Assembly (NCBI RefSeq): GCF_003722335.1
Contig: NZ_CP026100.1
Span: forward strand, 5,306,001 to 5,370,000
Direction of reading: 5' to 3'
From: Caulobacter flavus
GTDB lineage: Bacteria > Pseudomonadota > Alphaproteobacteria > Caulobacterales > Caulobacteraceae
DNA: 64,000 nucleotides
In this document: piece by piece, positions 33,883-40,991 of the stretch
How the letters are laid out: every line of letters begins with the position of its first letter
How positions within the stretch are numbered: the stretch's first letter is position 1
Program-made: the position numbers and the translations under genes
Notes under the pieces: model-generated
Databases searched by the model: none
What the model was told of the DNA's origin: nothing
What the model saw: the letters and a program-made list of their open reading frames with translations, nothing else

Positions 33883-35595
33883 TCAACCAAACAGGCCATG
33901 CAGCCACCATTTCGGCGAAGCATCGTCGCCATAGAGCCCTTGTCGATAGATCCAGAACCGGCCGCCGGCCTCGTCCTCCACCCGGTAGTAGTCGCGGATC
34001 CTGCCCGGCCCCGTGTCGTCGAAGTCGCCGCGCCACCATTCCTGGCCGATGCGCTCGGGCCCCTCGGCGGCGCGCACGCGGTGATGGCGATTGCGCCAGG
34101 TGAAGCGCAGCGGCGGGTCGTCGGGCAGCTTGGCCAGCACCTCGATCGGCTCGGGCCTCTTGAGCAGGCGGGTCGGACGCGGCAGATCGGGGTTCCACGG
34201 CCGGGCGGCCGCCGGCGAGGCCAGGGGCGCGGCGCGGGCCACCGCCCGCTCGGGCACGTGGCTCTCCACCGGGTCGGGCCGCCACACGCGGCCTTCGCCC
34301 AGGCGATTGACCAGCCGGTCGACCAGGGGCGCCAGGGCCTCGGCCGCGTCGAGCTCGGCGTCGATCCGGCTCTGTCCCTGAGCCAGGGCCTCGACCGCAT
34401 AGGCATGGACGGTGATCACGTCGATCCCGAACCCCGGATCGACGACGTCGAGCTTGGGCGCGACCAGCTTGGCCAGGCGTCTCGCGTCGCGTCCGGGCCG
34501 CGCCAGGCCGACCGGCACGGGAAAGGCCTTGCCGTCCAGGCGGTGGAACACGACCTCGAAGCGCCTGGCCCCGCGCCCTTCGCCCTCCAGCCGCTTGCAG
34601 ATCAAGGCCAGCACGTCGGCCGCGACCCGGGCCAGGTCGTCGGGCGCGCTGATCGGCTCGAAGAAGGCCAGGCGCTCGAACCACGGACTGGCCGGACGCC
34701 GGAAGGCCAGGGCCTCGCCCGCCGCGCCCAAGGCCTGGTCCAGCCGCTGGGTGAAGGCCAGGCCGAAGCGCTTGGCCATCTGGGCGCGCGGCAGGGCGTA
34801 GAGCTGGCCCACGCGATGCAGCCCCAGGCGCGGCAGCTGGGCCTGGGCGGCCTCGTCCAGGCGCAGGGCCGCCACCGGCAGGCGGGCCAGGGCCTCGCGC
34901 TGGCCGCCGGGCGCGACCACCGCCCCGCCTTGGCCGAAGCGGGCCAGGGCCCAGGCCGCGCCGGCGGTGTCGGCGACCGCGCCGCGCGCCGGCACGCCCC
35001 AGCGCTCCAGCCGCTGCAGCAGGTCGGCCAGCATCGCGTCTTCCCCGCCCCACAGGTGGTCGGCGCCGGTGATGTCGAGCAACAGGCCGTCGTCGCCGTC
35101 CACCGCCACGGCCGGCGAGAACCGCACGCACCAGTCGCAAAGGCTTTCCAGCGCCCGTCGGTCCGCATCCGGATCGTGGTCGGCGGTGACGAGGTGCGGG
35201 ACCAGCGCCAGGGCGTCGGCGGCCTTCTGGCCGGCGGACAGACCCAGGCGCCGGGCCGCCGCGTCGACGGCGGCCAGGCGGCGGGTCCCGCGTTCGGAGA
35301 CGAGGAGGGCGAAGGGGGGATCCTCCGACGGAGAAGCCCCCCTCCGGCCCTCCGGGCTGCCTCCCCCGACACTCGAGACCCTCCCCCTGAAGGGGGAGGT
35401 GTCGCCGGAGGCGACGGAGGGGGAAGTCACCTTCTTCCCTGCCCCAACTTCCCCCTCCGACCGCTTCGCGGCCACCTCCCCCTTCAGGGGGAGGGTCTGG
35501 GCGCTCTCACCCAACTCTGCGAAGGCGTTCGGGTGGTGTCTGCGCCAGGTCGTGATCGGCCAGTTCGGACACCACACGGAAAGGATGCGGGCCAT
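33883..35595 (-). CDS. imuB: ImuB, catalytically dead Y-family polymerase-like mutagenesis protein
   Basis: 570 residues from ATG 35595; the N terminus ARILSVWCPNWPITTWRRHH is family-like. After about residue 33 comes a low-complexity stretch of some 55 residues (LPLKGEVAAKRSEGEVGAGK and on) translated from a palindromic repeat, and the Y-family-like fold resumes at PPFALLVSERGTRRLAAVDA. Later landmarks are LLLDITGADHLWGGEDAMLA, the finger/HhH region LPRLGLHRVGQLYALPR and the C-terminal RIRDYYRVEDEAGGRFWIYR. ImuB bridges DnaE2 to the sliding clamp. It overlaps imuA by 89 bp. The reading frame stays open through the insert. Confidence 0.95.
   Translation of the reverse strand: MARILSVWCPNWPITTWRRHHPNAFAELGESAQTLPLKGEVAAKRSEGEVGAGKKVTSPSVASGDTSPFRGRVSSVGGGSPEGRRGASPSEDPPFALLVSERGTRRLAAVDAAARRLGLSAGQKAADALALVPHLVTADHDPDADRRALESLCDWCVRFSPAVAVDGDDGLLLDITGADHLWGGEDAMLADLLQRLERWGVPARGAVADTAGAAWALARFGQGGAVVAPGGQREALARLPVAALRLDEAAQAQLPRLGLHRVGQLYALPRAQMAKRFGLAFTQRLDQALGAAGEALAFRRPASPWFERLAFFEPISAPDDLARVAADVLALICKRLEGEGRGARRFEVVFHRLDGKAFPVPVGLARPGRDARRLAKLVAPKLDVVDPGFGIDVITVHAYAVEALAQGQSRIDAELDAAEALAPLVDRLVNRLGEGRVWRPDPVESHVPERAVARAAPLASPAAARPWNPDLPRPTRLLKRPEPIEVLAKLPDDPPLRFTWRNRHHRVRAAEGPERIGQEWWRGDFDDTGPGRIRDYYRVEDEAGGRFWIYRQGLYGDDASPKWWLHGLFG
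35333..35495. repeat. Palindromic element inside the imuB coding region (copy 4)
   Basis: A full element at 35379-35495 starts CCCTCCCCCTGAAGGGGGAGG, has GTCGCCGGAGGCGAC beside it, and ends CCACCTCCCCCTTCAGGGGG. A half-element at 35333-35370 (CCCCCCTCCGGCCCTCCGGG) adjoins it. The GAAGGGGGAGG ends match copy 1. It is read in frame as ImuB residues of about 34-88. Confidence 0.85.
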
Positions 35596-36298
35596 GGTCG
35601 GCCTCCGAATGTTCCAGGATCCACGCCCCCGGGCGTCCGCCCCGGCAGCGTTCCAGCGCCACGCGCCAGGCGGGCGGGCCGAGCCCTAGCCCGCCACCCA
35701 AGCTGTCAGGCGGAGGCGCGCGGCCCGGCGCGGGCCCCACCCGCCAGCGGCTGAAGGCGGCCGAACCCGTCGCGCCCCTGGCCGGTCCGCCATAGGGCCT
35801 GCGGTGCAGCACGATCCCGAAGCCTCCCGCCCGCTCGCAGGCCAGCTGCAGCCGGCGGCCGGCCACCAGGTCGGGAGCCTCGGCCTCGCCGATGGCGACC
35901 GACACGCCGGGCGTGGCCAGGGCGTCCTCCAGCACGCTCAGCCCCTCGGCCTCGTCGCGGACCCGCACCATCACCAGCCGCTCGACCGGAAAGCCCAGGT
36001 TGACGAGGCCGGGCGCGTAGAGGTCCGAACGCCGCAGCACCCAGACCACCGCGCCTTTCGAGATCCGGGGCCTGGCGAGAAGCGCCGCGAAGGCCGCCGT
36101 CGACGCCCCGCTCTCGCCCTCCAGCCCCTCGCCGACCACCTCGTGCCAGCCGGCCCTGGGCAGACCCCCGCCGGGCAGGCGGTCGTCGATGCGCGGATCG
36201 CCGAACGGCAGGACCGGAGTCGGAGTCCGAGTCCCCGCCTCGATGGCGGCGATCCGACCTCTGAGGGCCTCGATACGCGCCTCGCGCGAGCCAGGCAT
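35507..36298 (-). CDS. imuA: ImuA, RecA-like SOS mutagenesis protein
   Basis: 263 residues from ATG 36298 with a strong GGAGG 6 bp upstream. The N terminus PGSREARIEALRGRIAAIEA and LPFGDPRIDDRLPGGGLPRA are typical of ImuA, which resembles RecA/SulA folds and acts with ImuB and DnaE2; the central KGAVVWVLRRSDLYAPGLVN corresponds to the RecA-like core. The C terminus (SEADHGPHPFRVVSELADH) runs on past the imuB start. Expression should be SOS-controlled through the LexA box immediately upstream. Confidence 0.93.
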   Translation of the reverse strand: MPGSREARIEALRGRIAAIEAGTRTPTPVLPFGDPRIDDRLPGGGLPRAGWHEVVGEGLEGESGASTAAFAALLARPRISKGAVVWVLRRSDLYAPGLVNLGFPVERLVMVRVRDEAEGLSVLEDALATPGVSVAIGEAEAPDLVAGRRLQLACERAGGFGIVLHRRPYGGPARGATGSAAFSRWRVGPAPGRAPPPDSLGGGLGLGPPAWRVALERCRGGRPGAWILEHSEADHGPHPFRVVSELADHDLAQTPPERLRRVG

Positions 36299-36308
36299 GG
36301 CGACCTCC

Positions 36309-36323
36309 GTTCCCATTTTGTTC
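36309..36323. promoter_or_regulatory. LexA box of the imuA-imuB-dnaE2 operon
   Basis: GTTC (36309-36312), seven bases, GTTC (36320-36323), the exact alphaproteobacterial LexA consensus GTTC-N7-GTTC. It lies 11-25 bp upstream of the imuA start, beside its ribosome-binding site. Confidence 0.9.
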
Positions 36324-36390
36324 TGATCCTGATGGGGGCCGGAGTCAAGGTCGCGGGATGCGGCGGGGTGTCGCCTGCCACCACTCCTTA

Positions 36391-36431
36391 ACTCCCGTCA
36401 TTCCCGCTCTTGTGGCGGGAATGACGGGAGT
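36391..36431. repeat. Perfect 17-bp inverted repeat between the HWE kinase and imuA
   Basis: ACTCCCGTCATTCCCGC (36391-36407) and GCGGGAATGACGGGAGT (36415-36431), loop of seven bases. It is 10 bp downstream of the kinase stop codon and could act as its terminator, though it has no U-tract. A shorter relative (ATTCCCGCC with GGCGGGAAT) lies at 45285-45309. Confidence 0.8.
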
Positions 36432-36440
36432 TGGGGAATG

Positions 36441-38366
36441 CTAAACCCGCTCCACCCGCCGTCCCGCCAGGGCGCTGACCAGGGCCTCGGGGGCGGCCGG
36501 CTTGTGCAGCACCGGGCCGTCGTCGAGCCCGGGCTCCTGGTAGCCGGTCAGGTAGACGAACGGGATGGCCCGCTCGGCCAGGGCCCTGGCCACGGGCGTG
36601 ACCATGCGGCCGCCGAGGTTCACGTCGAGCACGGCGCGATCGATCAGGCTGCTCTCGATCAGTTCCAGCGCCTCCTCGACGTCGCCGGCCGGGCCGACCA
36701 CCTGGGCGCCGGCCAGGGCCAGCACGCGGGCCAGCTCCATCGCAACCAGGGCCTCGTCCTCGACCACCAGCACCCGCTGGTCCTGCAGGCCGCCGTCCGG
36801 CGCGGCGCTGGTCACGGCGGCCGAACGCTCGCCGCCGCCGGCGTGAGGCAGCGCGCCGCGCGAGAGTTCGATCCGGCAATGCAGGCCCTGCGCCCGCCAG
36901 TCGTGCGAGACCCGCGCGCCCAGCTGCTTGCCGGCGTTCTGGATGAGGGTCGAGCCGAATCCGCGCCGGGCCGGGGCCGCCGTCGGCGGGCCGCCGCTTT
37001 CATGCCAGTCCAGGATCAGGCGACCCGCGTCCCAGGCCCAGCGCACCTCCAGTATCCCGCCCGGCGCCGACAGGGCGCCGTACTTGCTGGCGTTGGTGGC
37101 CAGCTCGTGCACCACCAGGCCCAGCGACTGGGCCGCCTCGGCGCGGATCAGCACCGGCGGACCGTCGAGCACCACCCGGCTCTCGTGCTCGACGCTGTAG
37201 GCCTCCAGTTCCTGCTCCAGCAGCGCGCGCAGCACCGCGCCGGTCCAGCGGGTGGTCGACAGCAGGCTGTGCGAGCGGGCCAGCGAGCCGATGCGGCCGC
37301 TGAGCGCGGTGACGTACTGTCGCTTGTCGACGAAGGGCGTCAGCTGGACCAGCGACTGCACCACCGCCAGCACGTTCTTGGCCCGGTGGTCGACCTCGCG
37401 GATCAGCAGGCGCTCGGTCTCCTCGGCCTGGCGCAGGGCGGCGTCGGCCCGGGCCCGGCCGCTGGCGGCCCAGATCAGCTCGGCCACGTCGCCGACGAAG
37501 GCGACCTCGTCGACGCCCCAGGTGCGCGGCCGCTCCTGGCAGATGAACAGGTACGAGACCAGCCGCCCGGCCTTGACCAGCGGCACGGCCACGAACGCCC
37601 GGATGTCGAGCGCGACATAGGCCTCCAGGCTGTGGCGGGTGCGCGTGTCTTCGCGGATGTCGTCGATGACCACCTGGACGCCGGCCCGCAGGTCGTCGCT
37701 CATCGCCGGGCCGAAGTCGTCGAGCACGAACAGCGGCCCGACCAGGGGCTGCACGCCCTGCCCGCCCCATTCGCCGACGATCTGGGTGGAGACGCCGGCC
37801 AGGTCGACCTCGGCATAACCGGCCCGCTGGGCGCCCAGCTGTCCGGCCAGCACGGCGCAGGCCTTGTCGGCGATGGCGGCGACCTCGCTCTCCTCGCGCA
37901 GCTGCCGGCCCAGATCGAGCATCAGGGCCCGCCGCCGCTCGCGCACCAGCAGGCGCGCCAGCTCGGCCTCGGCCCGCTTGCGCGCCGAGATGTCGGTGAC
38001 CAGCACGTAATAGCCGAGCACGGCGCCGTCGGGAGCCACGTCGGGCACGTACTTGGCCTCGACATGGCGCAGGCCGGCGGCCTGGTAGGGCACCTCGCCC
38101 TCGAAGGTTAGGTTCTGGCCTTCCAGCGCGCCGTCGACATGGTCACGCACCCGCTCGTAGGCGTCCGCGCCCATCACATCGAGCAGCGACCGGCCCTCGA
38201 TGTCCTCGCGGCGGACGCCGAACCAGGTCTCGTAGGCGCGATTGACGAAGCGGTAGCGGCGGTCGGCGTCGACATAGCCGATCAGGATCGGCACGGCGTC
38301 GGCCATCGTGGCCGAGAAGGTGTCCCGTCGACCGGCGTGGGAGGGCGAAGGGGCGTCGTCGGTCAT
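36441..38366 (-). CDS. HWE-family hybrid histidine kinase (PAS-GAF-HWE_HK-REC)
   Basis: 641 residues, cytoplasmic (no membrane helix). A PAS domain (GYVDADRRYRFVNRAYETWF) occupies about residues 25-130 and a GAF domain about 145-300. The HWE kinase core follows: phospho-acceptor box LLIREVDHRAKNVLAVVQSL, N box HELATNASKYGALS, the WHESGGP motif that gives the family its name, and GFGSTLIQ. A C-terminal receiver domain (RVLVVEDEALVAMELARVLA; phospho-Asp in DRAVLDVNLGG) makes it a hybrid. In alphaproteobacteria HWE kinases often serve light, redox or general stress responses; the ligand is unknown. It lies upstream of imuA on the same strand, apparently as a separate unit. Confidence 0.93.
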   Translation of the reverse strand: MTDDAPSPSHAGRRDTFSATMADAVPILIGYVDADRRYRFVNRAYETWFGVRREDIEGRSLLDVMGADAYERVRDHVDGALEGQNLTFEGEVPYQAAGLRHVEAKYVPDVAPDGAVLGYYVLVTDISARKRAEAELARLLVRERRRALMLDLGRQLREESEVAAIADKACAVLAGQLGAQRAGYAEVDLAGVSTQIVGEWGGQGVQPLVGPLFVLDDFGPAMSDDLRAGVQVVIDDIREDTRTRHSLEAYVALDIRAFVAVPLVKAGRLVSYLFICQERPRTWGVDEVAFVGDVAELIWAASGRARADAALRQAEETERLLIREVDHRAKNVLAVVQSLVQLTPFVDKRQYVTALSGRIGSLARSHSLLSTTRWTGAVLRALLEQELEAYSVEHESRVVLDGPPVLIRAEAAQSLGLVVHELATNASKYGALSAPGGILEVRWAWDAGRLILDWHESGGPPTAAPARRGFGSTLIQNAGKQLGARVSHDWRAQGLHCRIELSRGALPHAGGGERSAAVTSAAPDGGLQDQRVLVVEDEALVAMELARVLALAGAQVVGPAGDVEEALELIESSLIDRAVLDVNLGGRMVTPVARALAERAIPFVYLTGYQEPGLDDGPVLHKPAAPEALVSALAGRRVERV

Positions 38367-38457
38367 GGATTACGGCGCTCGTTTCGCGAAGGAGAGGCAG
38401 GCTTGCACGACCACCTCCGCAGGTGGAGTGAGACAAACGGTCGCGCCCCGGGCGCCT

Positions 38458-39162
38458 CTAGTCCTCGCGGCGGAAGGTAACCACCAGCACGTCGCGCCGC
38501 GCGTCCTCGCCCGCTCGCAGCGGCCGGATCGCGGTCACCCCGTGCAGAACCCGATGGTCGTCGAGGAACACCGCGTCCCCCGGCTCCGTCAGCGTGAAAG
38601 AGCCCAGGGCGCGGCCGTCCGGGGCGAAGATGTCGGTGACCCCGCTGGCCACGTTGCAGCGCTCGACCAGCATGACGATCACCCAGTCGACGCCGTCGCG
38701 GTGCGCGCCTTCCGGCGTGGGCAGCCCGGCCTCGCCGTCGTGGGCCTCGATGCGGAACTGATGCAGCTCGACATGCCAGGCGGCGGGCGGATCGGCGGTC
38801 AGCGGCTGAAAGAGATCCAGGCCCGCCTTCAGCAGGCCTTGGGTGACCGGATGCTCGGCGATCGCCTGCGTCACCGGCTCGAACCAGCGCTGCACGCCGC
38901 CGTTCAGGGCGTTGTAGTCGCGGCTCTGGTAGTGCGGCTGGTGCGGCTTGCGCGCGAGCGTCCCGTCGGCCAGGGCCGCGAAGGCGGCGAAACGGCGGCG
39001 GCGATAGCGACCGCCGTCGGCCATGAAGCCGTCGACGCCCAGGTCGTTCCAGCTGTCGGCGAAGAGGTCCCAGTCCGGCAGCCCGCCCAGCAGCTGGCGC
39101 GTCTCGCCCGCCGGCACGATGGCGAAGCCCTGTGCCTCGACGCCTTTCGAGATCCCGCTCAC
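38458..39162 (-). CDS. 2-oxoglutarate/Fe(II) dioxygenase of the 2OG-Fe_Oxy_2 (amino acid hydroxylase) family
   Basis: 234 residues from GTG 39162. The Fe(II) ligands are readable: H154 and D156 in PTPEGAHRDGVD, H207 in DDHRVLHG, with R213 as the 2-oxoglutarate anchor. The PTPEG-HRDG motif is diagnostic of this family, whose studied members hydroxylate free amino acids such as isoleucine or leucine. Its GTG start overlaps the stop of the haemoglobin gene as GTGA, so the two proteins are made together. The substrate cannot be predicted. Confidence 0.9.
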   Translation of the reverse strand: MSGISKGVEAQGFAIVPAGETRQLLGGLPDWDLFADSWNDLGVDGFMADGGRYRRRRFAAFAALADGTLARKPHQPHYQSRDYNALNGGVQRWFEPVTQAIAEHPVTQGLLKAGLDLFQPLTADPPAAWHVELHQFRIEAHDGEAGLPTPEGAHRDGVDWVIVMLVERCNVASGVTDIFAPDGRALGSFTLTEPGDAVFLDDHRVLHGVTAIRPLRAGEDARRDVLVVTFRRED

Positions 39163-39557
39163 GCCGGCGCTCCCGGCCGGAAGAACAAGCCGAGCTTCAG
39201 CGAGCGGGCGATGCGCTCGGCCTTCTCGCCGACGATCGCCGCGCGCGGGGCGTCGAACAGCTCCACGCAGGTGGCGTGGAAGAGATTGAGCCAGGGCGTG
39301 AACATCCATTCCTGGAAGCCGTCGATCCGCTGGTGCACCGCCATCGGCGAGCCCTTGTAGCGGCCCGAGCCCTGCAGCACGGTCGCCCAGAAGTCCTTCA
39401 GCGTGGCCATGTGATGCGGCCAGGCCTCCTCGGCGATCTGGCCGTTGAACACCGGCCCGATGCGTGGATGCCGGCGGACCTTGGCGTAGAAGGTCTCGAC
39501 CAGGGCGTCGATCTCGGCGTCGGTGAAGGCGGGGTCTTTGGGGGCGGGCTCGGACAT
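39159..39557 (-). CDS. Group III truncated haemoglobin
   Basis: 132 residues from ATG 39557. The trHb3 landmarks are visible: a B-helix Tyr (TFYAKVRRHPRIGPVFNGQI, Tyr24), the distal-side WPHHMATLKDFW (His49), the proximal His75 in SPMAVHQRIDGF and the G-helix Trp in FTPWLNLF (Trp89). Group III haemoglobins bind O2, NO or CN with high affinity; physiological roles are poorly known. It is the first gene of a two-gene unit with a 2-oxoglutarate/Fe dioxygenase, which suggests O2 supply or NO protection for that enzyme. Confidence 0.95.
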   Translation of the reverse strand: MSEPAPKDPAFTDAEIDALVETFYAKVRRHPRIGPVFNGQIAEEAWPHHMATLKDFWATVLQGSGRYKGSPMAVHQRIDGFQEWMFTPWLNLFHATCVELFDAPRAAIVGEKAERIARSLKLGLFFRPGAPA

Positions 39558-39636
39558 GCGCCCTAGATGGTCCCAAGCGAAGCGCCAGCCAAGCTAGGGA
39601 TCATCACTTAGGGTTTCGCTTTTCTCGCGCCCCCAA

Positions 39637-39787
39637 CCGTCATCCCGGCCAGACGCCCGCGAAGCGCGCGGTAGAGCCGGGACCCAGGGGCCGCCGCAGG
39701 GCTTTGGCTACCGCCGAGCGGATGGCATCGAGCGCGGCGCCCGGTCCCCTGGGTCCCGGATCGGCCTGCGGCCGTCCGGGATGACGG
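39637..39787. repeat. Nested inverted-repeat element between BON and haemoglobin genes
   Basis: Outer 12-bp arms CCGTCATCCCGG (39637-39648) and CCGGGATGACGG (39776-39787); inner 14-bp arms CCGGGACCCAGGGG (39677-39690) and CCCCTGGGTCCCGG (39746-39759). It fills most of the 250-bp gap. The inner arm resembles a short GGGGACCCAGG motif near 43113. Confidence 0.85.
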
Positions 39788-39807
39788 TGCAGATGGAGCC
39801 GAGGAAG

Positions 39808-40773
39808 CTACGCCTTGCCCGTCACGCCCTGCTGAGGGGCGTTGCCCTGCAAGGACCAGTCGCCGGTCCGGGTCTCGGTCCCGCGATCCAGGCGCAGGTT
39901 GTTCTGCACGTTGTCGACGCCGCTGACGCTCTCGGCCAGCAGCTCGGCGCGGCGCTTGTCGTCGCGGGCGTGGACCGTGCCGCTCAGCGTCACCTCGCCG
40001 TCCTTGACCGCCACCTCGATGGCCGAGGCGTCCAGCCAGCCGTCGTCGGTCAGCCGGTCGCTGACGTCCTCGCGGATGCGCTCGTCGGAGCGGCGATAGC
40101 CCTTGGGACCCCGGCCGCGATGGTCGGCGCGCAAGGCCGCGTCGTGCTCGCGGCGACGCTGGGCGTCATGGTCGCCCATCCAGGCCGAGACCTCGTCGCG
40201 GGCGCGGTCGAACCAGCCGCGATCCTCGTCGTGGCGATCGCGCGGATGGCGGGCATAGGCCCAGTGCTCGCGGTCATGGCGGCCACGGCCCCTGCCCTCG
40301 GGATAGGGACCGTCGGTGTAGTAGTTGCGCTCCCGGCCGCGGTCGAAATAGGCCCGGTCGCCGTAGTCAGGGGCGTCGCCGCGATAGCCGCCTCCGCCGT
40401 AGTCGGCCGTGGAGCCGCCGAAGTCGAAGCCGCCCACCTGGCCGTAGTCGCCCGGCGCGCGATAGCCCCGGCCCGACGCGTAGTCGGAACCCGAGCGGAT
40501 GGTCCCATAGCCGATGTCGCCGCCCTGGCTGACCGCCCGGCGCAGTTCGGCCCGGCCGGAGGACCCCCCTCCCGAAGAGCGATGACGCGGCTCGCCGTAG
40601 CTGCGCTGTTCGCGGGCGGCGTAGCGGTCGCGCCAGTCGCCGCCTTCGTAGCGGTCCTGGCGGCGCCCATCGGCGCGCGAGGCGTCGTAGCCGTAGCCGC
40701 GCTCCTCGTCGAAATCTCGGTCGCGGTCGATCTCGAAGCGGCCTTCACGGTCGTTCCAGCGGGACTCGGGCAT
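39808..40773 (-). CDS. BON-domain protein with a long Gly/Arg/Tyr-rich N-terminal region
   Basis: 321 residues. The N-terminal 210 residues are dominated by R, D, G and Y (for example FDFGGSTADYGGGGYRGDAP) and are likely disordered; there is no signal peptide. Residues about 225-300 form a BON domain (SDERIREDVSDRLTDDGWLD, VAVKDGEVTLSGTVHARDDK, then GVDNVQNNLRL), a fold associated with envelope or osmotic stress proteins. An EcfG-type promoter lies upstream, so it should belong to the general stress regulon. Divergent from dnaG. Confidence 0.9.
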   Translation of the reverse strand: MPESRWNDREGRFEIDRDRDFDEERGYGYDASRADGRRQDRYEGGDWRDRYAAREQRSYGEPRHRSSGGGSSGRAELRRAVSQGGDIGYGTIRSGSDYASGRGYRAPGDYGQVGGFDFGGSTADYGGGGYRGDAPDYGDRAYFDRGRERNYYTDGPYPEGRGRGRHDREHWAYARHPRDRHDEDRGWFDRARDEVSAWMGDHDAQRRREHDAALRADHRGRGPKGYRRSDERIREDVSDRLTDDGWLDASAIEVAVKDGEVTLSGTVHARDDKRRAELLAESVSGVDNVQNNLRLDRGTETRTGDWSLQGNAPQQGVTGKA

Positions 40774-40830
40774 CGGTGTTCTCCGTGGCGTCTGTGATCC
40801 GTGGACGCGTCGAGGCGTCCTGGCCCTGAC

Positions 40831-40856
40831 AACGGAGCGGCCGAAAGGCCCGTTCC
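40831..40856 (-). promoter_or_regulatory. EcfG (general stress sigma factor) promoter for the BON gene
   Basis: On the minus strand GGAAC (40852-40856), 17-bp spacer, CGTT (40831-40834), the exact alphaproteobacterial EcfG/SigT consensus. It is 58 bp upstream of the start codon. Confidence 0.75.
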
Positions 40857-40991
40857 TAATGCGACGCTTCTTTGCGCTACGGCCCAGCCAGCTGTGGACG
40901 AACTCGGGATAGGTGGGCGGCCGCCTGTAGATTGTCGCAAGCGCGGGCGTGCCTTCGCGCGCGGGTAAGCCTATGTTGACGACCTACCGCC

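Noticed and set aside
30284..35140. A single open frame that could join dnaE2 to part of imuB
   Set aside because: It runs through the repeat-filled gap and an out-of-frame part of imuB; family homology begins only at MTAYAELQATTNF (33529).
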